Position numbers and translations under genes: made by a program
Part shown: positions 34,273 through 42,776 of the stretch, piece by piece
Layout: the number at the start of each line of letters is the position of its first letter
Numbering within the stretch: position 1 is the first letter of the stretch
Assembly (NCBI GenBank): GCA_000435835.1
Contig: FR883370.1
Span: forward strand, 30,618-94,617
Length of the DNA: 64,000 nt
Reading direction: 5' to 3'
DNA from: Clostridium sp. CAG:221
GTDB taxonomy: Bacteria > Bacillota > Clostridia > Clostridiales > Clostridiaceae
The notes under the pieces: model-generated
What the model was told of the DNA's origin: nothing
Seen by the model: only the letters and a program-made list of their open reading frames with translations
Databases searched by the model: none

Positions 34273-36570
34273 CTATACAAGTTCTAATAACTTAAGTACT
34301 TCTACAGCAATTTTTCTTTCTGTACCTATAAATGGATATGAGTGTATATGTATTGCTGGATTAAAGTTAATTTCTATTATTGCGTAATTAGTATTTTCAT
34401 CACTATAATCCTCCAACATCATATCTACACCACAAATCTTAGCACCTGCTGCTTTACTTGCCTTTACAGCAATATCTTTAAATTTTTGTGGTATATCATC
34501 TGTGTAATCTATACTATCCCCACCAGTACTTATGTTGGAATTTTCTCTTAAATACACTGTTTCTCCTGCAAGAGGTACATAATCAAAATTCTTATTTTGT
34601 TGCTTTAAAAATATAGCTTCATTTTCACCAAGGTTTATTTTTTCAAGAGGTGTAACATATCCCTTACCTCTTAATGGATTTTGATTCTTTAATTCAACTA
34701 ATTCTCTTATGGTTTTTACTCCATCACCTAAAACATTTGCTGGCACTCTATGAAGTATTCCTACAACTTGATCATCAATAACCAAGAATCTATATTCCTT
34801 TCCTTTGATAAACTCTTCAATTAACACTGTTTTATCAAACTTAAATGCTATTTCAAAAGCTCTTTCTATATCTTCTGCATTTGTTCCTTCAGGGAATATG
34901 TTTATTCCAGTACCAAAATTAGTTGATTTAGGTTTTATAACTATAGGCTTTTCTATATAATTATTTATAGAAATCTTTGCTTCTGCAAGACTATCGAACT
35001 CTTCACCAACTGGAACCTTAATACCTTCTTTAGCCAATACCTTTTTAGTAACAGTTTTATTTTCCATGATAAGTACTGTTACATAATTATCCTTTGATGT
35101 CTTGGTGGCTTGCTTTACATATTCAACCTTTTCTCCCTTTGTTAAAGAAATAAAGTTTTCGCTTCTATCTACTATATCAGTCTTAATTCCTCTTTTTATA
35201 GCTTCCTTCATTAATATTTGAGTAGAAAGTTCTAAATCCTCAAATCCTTCTAACTTAAATCTATTATTATACGCACTTTCCTTATAACCTTCAGCTAAAT
35301 CTACATTAGCCTTTATATATACTTTTTCTTCTATAAGCTTTTTGTAATTATAAGCATAAGTTAATGAGCTATCTGTCATTTTTGCTATTGCTTCATTGAT
35401 TATATCTTCTTTTCCTAAATTCAGCTCTGAATTCATAGCCTTCATTTCATTTAGTATTTCTAAGCCCCAGCTTCTTCTATCAATTATTTCTCCATCTTTA
35501 ATTAATTCAACATTTTCTATACCATATTTAGCCACTAAATGTTGGTTTCTTACAGCTTCTTGCTGCCACTTATCATAACTACTTTCTTCTTTAATAAGCA
35601 TATATATATTTAATAATTGAAGGAAATATAAATCATTTAAGCTTATGCCACCCTTTTCAAAGGGATTTATATCGATACTTCTATATTCTAAATAGCTAAT
35701 TCCATCCTCTAGTAATGAATTTAAGAAATTCTTAGGTTCTTTAGCTTTTAATCTTACCTGGCTATATAATTCCTTATGGCTATCTATCACTCCATCATTT
35801 ACATATTTATTGATGCTTTCAACATAGTCTTCCACCGTATCATAATTTGGATAAAGTTCTTCTTTGTTTCTATATCCACATTCTCCATTTCTATGAGAAA
35901 CTGCACCATCTAAAGTATACCCATCTTCGCTTATCTGTTTAAGCTTACAACTGCATCCATTTAAAAAACTTTCATGTATTACAGGTGCTGCACCTAGAAG
36001 ATAAACTATAATCCATCTATATCTTAAATAATTTCTTGCAACCTTTAAATATATAGAATTTTTATACTCCTTGTATGTTAATTCCTTGTCACTACTTTCA
36101 TATAATTTTCTTATAATTTCTTCATTAAAAGAATAATTGTAGTGGATTCCTGATATAAGTTGCTTCTTTCCACCATATTTTTTTAAAAGCTTATTTCTAT
36201 ATTCTTCTGCTTCTCTTCCCTCTTCACTATATTTAGCTACAGGTATTTCATCATCTTCTGGAATAAAACATGGCATTGATTGTGGCCATAAAATTTCATC
36301 ACCTATCTCCAAAGCTACTATGTCATAAAGTGCCTTTAAAAAACTATATGTTTCTTCTATTTTATCTAAGGCAGGCGTTATTACTTCCACCTGACTTTCT
36401 GAAAAATCTGTAGTTATGTAGGGATTTAAAACTTTATCTCCAAATATCTCTGGATGATCTGTAAATGATAAATATCCATTTTTATCAACTCTTAACATTT
36501 CTCTCTCTATACCACAATTCCCCTTTAAAAGTTGTTGTGGTATAAATAACTCTTTAATTTTCTTTAACAT
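34273..36570 (-). CDS. gshF: Bifunctional glutamate-cysteine ligase / glutathione synthetase
   Basis: The 765-residue fusion enzyme makes glutathione in two steps. The N-terminal two-thirds is glutamate-cysteine ligase (GNCGIEREMLRVDKNG, FSESQVEVITP around residue 56, RYRWIIVYLLGAAPVI around residue 180, LEYRSIDINPFEKGG). From about residue 490 an ATP-grasp domain supplies glutathione synthetase activity (VIKPKSTNFGTGINIFPEG, FLVIDDQVVGILHRVPANVL, CGVDMMLED, EINFNPAIHIH). It is a single-gene unit. Such gshF genes are found in some Clostridia, streptococci and Listeria. Confidence 0.93.
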   Translation of the reverse strand: MLKKIKELFIPQQLLKGNCGIEREMLRVDKNGYLSFTDHPEIFGDKVLNPYITTDFSESQVEVITPALDKIEETYSFLKALYDIVALEIGDEILWPQSMPCFIPEDDEIPVAKYSEEGREAEEYRNKLLKKYGGKKQLISGIHYNYSFNEEIIRKLYESSDKELTYKEYKNSIYLKVARNYLRYRWIIVYLLGAAPVIHESFLNGCSCKLKQISEDGYTLDGAVSHRNGECGYRNKEELYPNYDTVEDYVESINKYVNDGVIDSHKELYSQVRLKAKEPKNFLNSLLEDGISYLEYRSIDINPFEKGGISLNDLYFLQLLNIYMLIKEESSYDKWQQEAVRNQHLVAKYGIENVELIKDGEIIDRRSWGLEILNEMKAMNSELNLGKEDIINEAIAKMTDSSLTYAYNYKKLIEEKVYIKANVDLAEGYKESAYNNRFKLEGFEDLELSTQILMKEAIKRGIKTDIVDRSENFISLTKGEKVEYVKQATKTSKDNYVTVLIMENKTVTKKVLAKEGIKVPVGEEFDSLAEAKISINNYIEKPIVIKPKSTNFGTGINIFPEGTNAEDIERAFEIAFKFDKTVLIEEFIKGKEYRFLVIDDQVVGILHRVPANVLGDGVKTIRELVELKNQNPLRGKGYVTPLEKINLGENEAIFLKQQNKNFDYVPLAGETVYLRENSNISTGGDSIDYTDDIPQKFKDIAVKASKAAGAKICGVDMMLEDYSDENTNYAIIEINFNPAIHIHSYPFIGTERKIAVEVLKLLELV

Positions 36571-36649
36571 TTTTATATTCCTTCCTTAAATTCTCTATAA
36601 TTATATTTAATATAATCTATTAGATTTATCTGGTCAAATACTTATAAAA

Positions 36650-37960
36650 TTATAGCTTCATCTTAACAACAATAAAGTACATAATGTACGATGTTATACC
36701 TTTTAATATACTTGAAATGGAAATACTCATCCATACTCCATTTACACCAAATCTCCCCACCAACATCAAAGCCATAGGTACTCTTAGTGCTGTAAAGACA
36801 ATACTTATAATTGATGGAATTTTAGGTAATCCAAGACCTGTAAATGTTCCATTGGATATAGTTTCTATAGTGCTAAATATTTGTGAAAAAGCAACTATTC
36901 TTAAATAATCAGCTGCAATTATTATAGTTTCATTTTCACTAATAAAAAGTTTAATTATGGGCCTATTTAAAAATATGAATACAAATACCATTATTAAAGA
37001 ATAAAGTATACCTAATTTTAATGCTGTTTTATATCCTTCCTTAATCCTATTATATTTGCCTGCACCAAAGTTTTGTCCTACAAAACTTGATATAGCTCCA
37101 TGAAGCCCACCTATTACCATATATGTTATGGATTCAATCTGCAGACCAATTTTTTGAGCTGCTATGGCATTTGCACCAAAACCACCAATTATTCTTGCCA
37201 AAACTATATTTATCAAGGTAAATAATACTCTTTGGAAAGACATTGGAATTCCTAAGACACAAATTTCTTTAACTTTTACAAAATCTAATTTAACACCTCT
37301 ATAATATCTTAAAAAGCTCATAGATTTTCTTCTATATAATAAAAACATGATAATATTAGCTACCAAGGTTGCCAAAGCAGCTCCTGATACCCCCATATTA
37401 AATATATATATGAATATTGGATCTAATATTATATTTGAAACAATTCCTATGGCACTTATAATTAATGCTATTTTATTGTTGCCATAACTTCCTATAATTT
37501 TAGAATATAGCATATTAAAAAATCCAAAAAATAAAATTGGTCCATTAATAGCTAAATAATAAAATGAATTTCTTTCTACTATAGTATTATTTAAATTTAA
37601 AAAGTCTATAAATATTTTTCCACAAAATATCAATAATAAGCCATAGCTTAATGCTATTATTAAATTTATAACTAACCCAGCATTAATGTATTCCTTTTCT
37701 TTTTCAGTTTCTTTCCTGCCAATAGCTTGTGCAAGTTTTATGGTAGTCCCTATTACCACCATTGAATTTATTGCATAGCCTAGACCTACAAAAAAACTTG
37801 ATGATCCCACACTAGCTACTGCATCACTTCCCAATGCACCAACCCAAAGCATATCAATAAGATTATAGGTGAATTGTAAAAGTGAAGTTGCCATTATTGG
37901 TAGTGCAAGCACCGTTAGTACATTTATTACTTTTCCCTTAGTTAAATCTATCTTTTTCAT
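36650..37960 (-). CDS. MATE-family multidrug/Na+ antiporter
   Basis: The 436-residue protein has twelve transmembrane helices and MATE signatures: LPIMATSLLQFTYNLIDMLW near the start, VGSSSFFVGLGYAINSM, QNFGAGKYNRIKEGY around residue 290, and GLGLPKIPSIISIV near residue 370. MATE pumps exchange drugs or organic cations for sodium or protons. AGGAGTAGAGTTAAG precedes the start. It has homology to the second MATE gene at 59698, and an ArsR regulator lies just upstream on the same strand. Confidence 0.9.
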   Translation of the reverse strand: MKKIDLTKGKVINVLTVLALPIMATSLLQFTYNLIDMLWVGALGSDAVASVGSSSFFVGLGYAINSMVVIGTTIKLAQAIGRKETEKEKEYINAGLVINLIIALSYGLLLIFCGKIFIDFLNLNNTIVERNSFYYLAINGPILFFGFFNMLYSKIIGSYGNNKIALIISAIGIVSNIILDPIFIYIFNMGVSGAALATLVANIIMFLLYRRKSMSFLRYYRGVKLDFVKVKEICVLGIPMSFQRVLFTLINIVLARIIGGFGANAIAAQKIGLQIESITYMVIGGLHGAISSFVGQNFGAGKYNRIKEGYKTALKLGILYSLIMVFVFIFLNRPIIKLFISENETIIIAADYLRIVAFSQIFSTIETISNGTFTGLGLPKIPSIISIVFTALRVPMALMLVGRFGVNGVWMSISISSILKGITSYIMYFIVVKMKL

Positions 37961-38055
37961 CTTAACTCTACTCCTAAATATAGATATTCATCTATATTTA
38001 ATATAAATGACTATCTATATAGTGTCAATCTATAAGTTTTCATGAATAAATAATA

Positions 38056-38082
38056 AAAACCCCAGCTATAGCTGAAGTTTTC
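38056..38082 (-). terminator. Terminator of the ArsR-family gene
   Basis: AAAAC and GTTTT bracket CAGCTATAGCTG, giving an interrupted stem at the gene's 3' end. Confidence 0.6.
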
Positions 38083-38084
38083 TG

Positions 38085-38396
38085 CTATTGCTCTATTTCA
38101 CTGCCATTAATATCATTGTCTTTATTAGTGATAGATTTGATAAATTTAATAAGTTCCTTAGCACTTTCATTGCTTATTTTATAATAATTCCAAGTTCCAC
38201 ACTTTCTTGCTTCCACCAATCCACATTCTATTAACACTTTCATATGATGTGATAATGTAGGTTGAGTAAAATTAAAATGTTCTAATATCTTGCATCCACA
38301 TTTCTCCTCATATGATAATAAGTCAATGATCTTTAATCTATTCACATCACTTAAAGCTTTAAATATTCTTGAATTAACTTCATATTTATCGTCCAT
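38085..38396 (-). CDS. ArsR/SmtB-family metal-responsive repressor
   Basis: The 103-residue winged-helix protein has ALSDVNRLKIIDLLSYEEKC, then GCKILEHFNFTQPTLSHHMK. The CGC pair in the alpha-3 helix region matches the arsenic-sensing cysteines of ArsR, and more cysteines (ECGLVEARKCG) follow. No arsenic pump or reductase is linked. It has its own terminator, which separates it from the MATE gene downstream. Confidence 0.85.
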   Translation of the reverse strand: MDDKYEVNSRIFKALSDVNRLKIIDLLSYEEKCGCKILEHFNFTQPTLSHHMKVLIECGLVEARKCGTWNYYKISNESAKELIKFIKSITNKDNDINGSEIEQ

Positions 38397-38441
38397 ACAA
38401 ATCCTCCACTAATCATATATTCCTTTTATAAAATAAAAAAA

Positions 38442-38468
38442 GGAATACAGACTCTCTCTATATTCCTC
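38442..38468 (-). terminator. Terminator of the GntR-ABC operon
   Basis: AGGAATA and TATTCCT form a stem that on the minus strand is followed by seven T residues. Confidence 0.7.
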
Positions 38469-38578
38469 AATATATCTCACTATTTTTTTAATGTCAATAT
38501 TTCTTTATACAATACCCTAATTTGATATAGCCTTGCTTCAATTATAAACTTACAAGGTAGTTTTCACCATATACTTTT

Positions 38579-39244
38579 TTATGCAGTTCTATTTATATAT
38601 AGCCTTTGTGATACTATATTAGATATTTCAAATATTAATAAGCCACATAATATTAAGAAAATGCTGACCATAACTGGATTATTTTCTATATATGCTGCTA
38701 TTGCTTTAAATTTTTCTGTAGATTCTCCCATTAAACTCCCAAGAAGAGGAACTCCTATTGCTATCACAAAAAAAGGTACATAAGTGAAAATCTTTCCTTT
38801 AGTATATCCTAATTTAAAATATGTTGGAAGCTGTAATGACACTAATATAAGTGACATAAAGAAACCTGTTACTAAAACAAATAATAGTTCACTATACTCC
38901 AAGCCTTGTCTTAAAATCACATTTCCAACTATCATAATAATATAAGAAAGTATAGTAAAAAATATCATTGTCCCTAAAGTAAAGATATATCTTCCATTAA
39001 CAATATTTCGCTTCTTTAATGACAAGGTACCATAAAAATTCTCTATATTATTTTTTTCACTTAAGGCAAAAGGATAGCTTACCATTATTACACCATAAAA
39101 CATAGCTATAAATGACATCATATATATATTTTTAGTGGTTATTATCACTGGAATAGATACTGCAAATAATAATAGCATATACTTCTTCAAATATGGCTTT
39201 ACCATAAATAAATCTAATTTTGCAAACTTACAAACTTTTTCCAT
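38579..39244 (-). CDS. ABC-2 type transporter permease
   Basis: The 221-residue protein has six hydrophobic segments (for example LLLFAVSIPVIITTKNIYMM and TYVPFFVIAIGVPLLGSLMG) and the YPFALSEKNNIENFYGTLSL cytoplasmic loop seen in bacitracin/lantibiotic-type ABC-2 permeases. AAGGAGG upstream overlaps the end of the ATPase gene. It is the third gene of a GntR-ATPase-permease operon of the YtrA type. Confidence 0.82.
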   Translation of the reverse strand: MEKVCKFAKLDLFMVKPYLKKYMLLLFAVSIPVIITTKNIYMMSFIAMFYGVIMVSYPFALSEKNNIENFYGTLSLKKRNIVNGRYIFTLGTMIFFTILSYIIMIVGNVILRQGLEYSELLFVLVTGFFMSLILVSLQLPTYFKLGYTKGKIFTYVPFFVIAIGVPLLGSLMGESTEKFKAIAAYIENNPVMVSIFLILCGLLIFEISNIVSQRLYINRTA

Positions 39245-39246
39245 TA

Positions 39247-40101
39247 TTACATGGCCTCCTTATTCATATAAATCATAATTTCATCAAGAGATGCTTTTTC
39301 AATAATTACCTTGCTGGAGAACCCTACAGCTTTCTTAAGCTCAATAAGCCCTTCAAAACCTGTGCTATGGATTCTTAAGCCAATGATTTCTTTCTTCTGG
39401 CTTTCTGTGATATCTTCTTTTCCACCCTTGATAATGCAATATTTCTCTAAAAACTCATCCTTTTCTCCTGTAAAAATAATCTTGCCATTATTTATATAAG
39501 TTATATAATCAGCTATTTTTTCTATATCAGAAGTTATATGTGAAGAAAATATTACGCTTTTTTCTTCATCTTCTATATAATCTCTTAAGATATCTAAAAA
39601 TTCATCTCTGGCCACTGGATCTAAACCACTAGTAGGTTCATCTAAGATTAGAAGCTTTGCTTCGTGAGAAAAGGCCACTGCTATCATCAGCTTCATTCTC
39701 ATTCCTCTAGACAAATCTTTAACTTTCTTATCTCTAGCTAAGTTAAATTCCTTTAAATACTTTTCATATATGCTGCTGTTCCAATTCTTATAAAACATAC
39801 TTACAGCTTTTTCAACATCATTTAGAGTCCAATCTTCTAAGTAATAGCATTCATCAAATACTACACCAATTTGCTCCTTAATCCTTTCTTCCTCTCTTAT
39901 ATTATCAAGGCCAAAAACCTTTATTTCTCCAGAGTCTCTCTTTATCATATTTAATATAAGCTTAATAGTAGTAGTCTTTCCTGCTCCATTAGCACCTATA
40001 AAGCCCATAATATACCCCTTTGGCAAATTAAAAGATATATTATCTATTTTAAACTTTTTATAATCCTTAGTAATGTTGTTTATCTCTAATACATTATTCA
40101 T
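39247..40101 (-). CDS. ABC transporter ATP-binding protein
   Basis: The 284-residue ATPase has Walker A GANGAGKTTTIK around residue 35, signature LSRGMRMKLMIAVA around residue 132, Walker B LLILDEPTSGLDP and the H-loop IFSSHIT. The sequence resembles YtrB/BcrA-type exporters. It overlaps the upstream GntR gene by 8 bp, implying translational coupling. The transported molecule is unknown; similar systems respond to cell-wall-active antibiotics. Confidence 0.9.
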   Translation of the reverse strand: MNNVLEINNITKDYKKFKIDNISFNLPKGYIMGFIGANGAGKTTTIKLILNMIKRDSGEIKVFGLDNIREEERIKEQIGVVFDECYYLEDWTLNDVEKAVSMFYKNWNSSIYEKYLKEFNLARDKKVKDLSRGMRMKLMIAVAFSHEAKLLILDEPTSGLDPVARDEFLDILRDYIEDEEKSVIFSSHITSDIEKIADYITYINNGKIIFTGEKDEFLEKYCIIKGGKEDITESQKKEIIGLRIHSTGFEGLIELKKAVGFSSKVIIEKASLDEIMIYMNKEAM

Positions 40102-40477
40102 AACTTTCCTCCTCTAAGATAAAATCCAACATATTTTTTAATTCTTCTCTGCTAAGCTGCGCCCTTTTAGCTGCCACAATAGCTTTTTCAAAGCATTCTT
40201 CTATTTCTCTAAGTTGCTGTTCTTTTAACATCTCGTTATCTTGAGCTAGTACATAGCATCCCTTTCCTTGAACATTTGTTACAAATCCTTCATATTGCAA
40301 ATCATTATATGCTCTAGTGGTGGTTATTACACTAACTTTTAATTCTTTAGCCAATTGCCTTATAGAAGGAAGCATTTCCCCTTCCTGTAATTCACCTGAA
40401 AGAATAGAACTTTTAATTCCTTCCTTTATTTGTTCATATATAGGAATCCCTGAACTATTTGATATAACTATTCTCAT
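40094..40477 (-). CDS. GntR-family (YtrA-type) repressor of the ABC operon
   Basis: The 127-residue protein has the short YtrA layout: winged helix MRIVISNSSGIPIYEQIKEG, then MLPSIRQLAKELKVSVITTT and VQGKGCYVL, plus a short helical tail instead of a ligand domain. The ATG at 40477 with AGAGGTAAT upstream is chosen; the frame is open 29 codons further but crosses the promoter. An operator palindrome lies in its promoter, so it likely represses its own operon. Confidence 0.87.
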   Translation of the reverse strand: MRIVISNSSGIPIYEQIKEGIKSSILSGELQEGEMLPSIRQLAKELKVSVITTTRAYNDLQYEGFVTNVQGKGCYVLAQDNEMLKEQQLREIEECFEKAIVAAKRAQLSREELKNMLDFILEEESYE

Positions 40478-40510
40478 AATTACCTCTTTTCCAACTGTAT
40501 TTAAAGTCAT

Positions 40511-40561
40511 TACTGTATATATTCTATATATACAGTATATACTCCTTACATTAATTGTCAA
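40511..40561 (-). promoter_or_regulatory. Promoter and operator of the GntR-ABC operon
   Basis: TTGACA and TATACT are 16 bp apart on the minus strand. A perfect 11-bp dyad, TACTGTATATA/TATATACAGTA, begins at the -10 box, the position expected for a YtrA-type repressor. Confidence 0.75.
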
Positions 40562-40574
40562 CACTTTCTAAAAA

Positions 40575-40610
40575 AATAAACTCACAGAAAATATCTTCTG
40601 TGAGTTTATT
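40575..40610 (-). terminator. Terminator of the DUF1858 gene
   Basis: AATAAACTCACAGAA pairs perfectly with TTCTGTGAGTTTATT over 15 bp. Confidence 0.75.
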
Positions 40611-40622
40611 ACTATACTTATA

Positions 40623-40805
40623 CTATTTATTTAATGCTTCTAATAATTCTGTTAAGTTTATTCCATGAATTTCTGCTGCATCTTCAATACATTCAGCTTG
40701 TGCTGATGGACATCCTACGCATCCCATACCAAATCCCATTAATATTTCAGGTGCATTTTCTTTCATTTTTATTACTTCACCAATTGTCATATCTTTAGTT
40801 ATCAT
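40623..40805 (-). CDS. DUF1858 domain protein
   Basis: The 60-residue protein reads MITKDMTIGEVIKMKENAPE at the start, then ILMGFGMGCVGCPSAQAECIE with three cysteines, and a C-terminal GINLTELLEALNK. DUF1858 proteins are small putative metal- or redox-binding proteins often linked to hybrid cluster protein and nitrosative-stress genes. It is divergent from an NsrR-like regulator, which supports control by that regulator. GGAGGTATATATTA precedes the ATG. Confidence 0.85.
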   Translation of the reverse strand: MITKDMTIGEVIKMKENAPEILMGFGMGCVGCPSAQAECIEDAAEIHGINLTELLEALNK

Positions 40806-40870
40806 TAATATATACCTCCATCTACCTAAATATTATTTTTGTATTTATTCTATAAATACTATATCATGAT

Positions 40871-40907
40871 AAAATAAAATGTTCAATTAAAATGCACATT
40901 TTATTTT
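40871..40907. promoter_or_regulatory. Inverted repeat in the divergent DUF1858/Rrf2 promoter region
   Basis: AAAATAAAATGT (40871-40882) is perfectly complementary to ACATTTTATTTT (40896-40907) with a 13-bp centre. Rrf2-family sensors bind AT-rich dyads, so this is the best operator candidate between the two genes. Confidence 0.45.
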
Positions 40908-40963
40908 ACACTATTTTTTGATAAAATAATACTACTTATTAGTACAAGAAAAGAGGATTATAT

Positions 40964-41359
40964 ATGCAACTTTCAAAATTTACTGATTACTCTTTCAGAG
41001 CTCTTATTTATTTAGCAGATAAAAAAGATTCCTTAGCCACTGTAGAGGAATTAGCTAACGCTTTACAAATTTCAGAACATCATTTAAAAAAGATAATCCA
41101 TAAATTAGCAAAAACAAATTATGTCATTTCCATTAAAGGACGTGGCGGCGGTTTAAAACTAGGCATGGATCCTAAAGATATAAATCTAGGGGAGATACTT
41201 AAGATTACAGAAGATAATTTAAATATTGTTGAATGTTTTAATAATCCAGAAAACTGCCCCTTAATGACTGGTGGTTGTAGACTTAAAGGCGTTATCTCTA
41301 ATTCACTTCAAAAATTCATTGAAGAATTTTCAAAATACAGCTTAAAAGACATAATTTAA
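40964..41359 (+). CDS. Rrf2-family NsrR-like Fe-S regulator
   Basis: The 131-residue protein has the Rrf2 winged helix (MQLSKFTDYSFRALIYLAD, LQISEHHLKKIIHKLA, KGRGGGLKLG) and three cysteines spaced VECFNNPENCPLMTGGC, the NsrR pattern for a nitric-oxide-sensitive iron-sulfur cluster. It probably represses the divergent DUF1858 gene and itself. It could alternatively be an IscR-type regulator, but the cluster spacing favours NsrR. Confidence 0.82.
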   Translation: MQLSKFTDYSFRALIYLADKKDSLATVEELANALQISEHHLKKIIHKLAKTNYVISIKGRGGGLKLGMDPKDINLGEILKITEDNLNIVECFNNPENCPLMTGGCRLKGVISNSLQKFIEEFSKYSLKDII

Positions 41360-41360
41360 A

Positions 41361-41490
41361 TAATGATGAATTACGAATGATGAGTGATGAATGATGAATT
41401 AACTCCTAAGGGAGTTTAGAATATATATTTTTTAGAAACTCTTCGAGTTTCATCCTCAATTCATCATTCGTAATTCATAATTCATAATTA
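41361..41490. repeat. Dispersed structured repeat, copy B
   Basis: The element is about 130 bp with the same plan as copy A: left arm of ATGATGAATTACGAATGATG units, hairpin AACTCC/GGAGTTT, hairpin GAAACTC-TTC-GAGTTTC followed by CATCC, and right arm TCATCATTCGTAATTCATAA. It begins one base after the TAA of the Rrf2 gene and ends nine bases before the convergent LrgB gene. Confidence 0.8.
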
Positions 41491-41498
41491 CCAATTAT

Positions 41499-42203
41499 TT
41501 ATACAATGAAATTGATAAATAATTGATATATGGTTGGTGCTATGAACACAGTCATAATTCCAGCAACACCTATGGAAAGGCTACTCATTGCACCTTCTAT
41601 TTCACCCATTTCTAAAGCCTTTGTTGTTCCTAATGCATGGGATGATGTTCCAATTGCTACTCCAATGGCAACCTCATTTTTTATTTTAAATACTTTACAT
41701 ACTATTGGTGCTATTACTGCTCCAATAATTCCAGTTATTAATATTGCCAATACTGTAATAGGTATAATACCACCTAATTGGCTTGATATTTCAATTCCTA
41801 TAGGCGTAGTTACAGATTTAGGTAAAAGAGAAGATATTATTTCTCCATTTAAATCAAATATTATGCAAGATATAATAATTGATATTACACCTATAACAGT
41901 ACCTAAGAAAATCCCTACTACTATAGGAACAGCGTATCTTTTTAAATTATCCAATTGATTATAAAGTGGTACTGCCAATACAACAGTTGCAGGCCCTAAA
42001 AACATATTAATAAAATCTCCACCTACATTATATATTTCTACATCTATATTAAATAATAATAAAAATGCTATGACCATTACTATTGATACTAAAAGCGGAT
42101 TTAATAATACTATTCCAGTTTTTTTTCTGATAAGTAATGCTAATTCAAATGCTATTAGAGAAATAACCACACCAAAAAGCATATTATTAATTAAACTTTC
42201 CAT
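41499..42203 (-). CDS. lrgB: LrgB/CidB-family membrane protein
   Basis: The protein of about 234 residues is hydrophobic with the LrgB features FLGPATVVLAVPLYNQ, SVTTPIGIEISSQLGG around residue 140 and GTSSHALGTTKALEMGE around residue 185. LrgA and LrgB pair to control murein hydrolase activity or act as pyruvate or glycolate transporters. The ATG at 42203 is preferred over an upstream GTG inside the GAAGGTGAT site. It overlaps lrgA by 17 bp. Confidence 0.9.
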   Translation of the reverse strand: MESLINNMLFGVVISLIAFELALLIRKKTGIVLLNPLLVSIVMVIAFLLLFNIDVEIYNVGGDFINMFLGPATVVLAVPLYNQLDNLKRYAVPIVVGIFLGTVIGVISIIISCIIFDLNGEIISSLLPKSVTTPIGIEISSQLGGIIPITVLAILITGIIGAVIAPIVCKVFKIKNEVAIGVAIGTSSHALGTTKALEMGEIEGAMSSLSIGVAGIMTVFIAPTIYQLFINFIV

Positions 42204-42558
42204 TTTTATCACCTTCTTTTTTATTAGCTATTCTTTGAACTATTCGACCTGTACATGCCATAGTAATTACAGTTGTTATAAAACATACAATCAATAACTG
42301 TAACCATATATCTTTTATTACTGTAAAAGATGATATTAAACCTACTCCAGCTGGTATAAAGAAAAATGCCAAATGATCTAAGAAAAAGTTAGAAATAGTA
42401 CTTATCTGCTCTACCTTTATTACTTTAAAACACAACAATAAGAATAATATAACCATTCCTATTACATTTCCCGGTATAGGCAATCTAGTAACATCTGCTA
42501 TTAATACACCTAAAAGATATATACCAAAAATTATTATTGCTTCTCTAAATAACTTCAT
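42187..42558 (-). CDS. lrgA: LrgA/CidA-family membrane protein
   Basis: The 123-residue protein has four transmembrane helices and the CidA/LrgA signature LPIPGNVIGMVILFLLL around residue 27 and FFIPAGVGLI around residue 71. These holin-like proteins act with LrgB. It is the first gene of the two-gene operon; GGAGAGAAAAA precedes the start. No LytSR regulators are in the window. Confidence 0.9.
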   Translation of the reverse strand: MKLFREAIIIFGIYLLGVLIADVTRLPIPGNVIGMVILFLLLCFKVIKVEQISTISNFFLDHLAFFFIPAGVGLISSFTVIKDIWLQLLIVCFITTVITMACTGRIVQRIANKKEGDKNGKFN

Positions 42559-42776
42559 TTTTTCTCTCCTTACTGCTTTTATCTTAGTATTCTACAATTA
42601 TAATGATGATTATAACATTTATTTTTCACTGTCTTTAAATTTTCAAAAAATTAAAATAACTTTTCTTCATTTTACAATAATCCCCATAAACATAAACTAT
42701 ATTGAAAAAGAATAAATTTATATTTATTCACAATAATAAATTTATGGCTATTAATATTATAAAGGAGTGTTTATTA

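Noticed and set aside
38085..38396. ArsR as part of an arsenic resistance operon
   Set aside because: No arsB, arsC, acr3 or arsM gene is adjacent, and a terminator separates it from the MATE gene.
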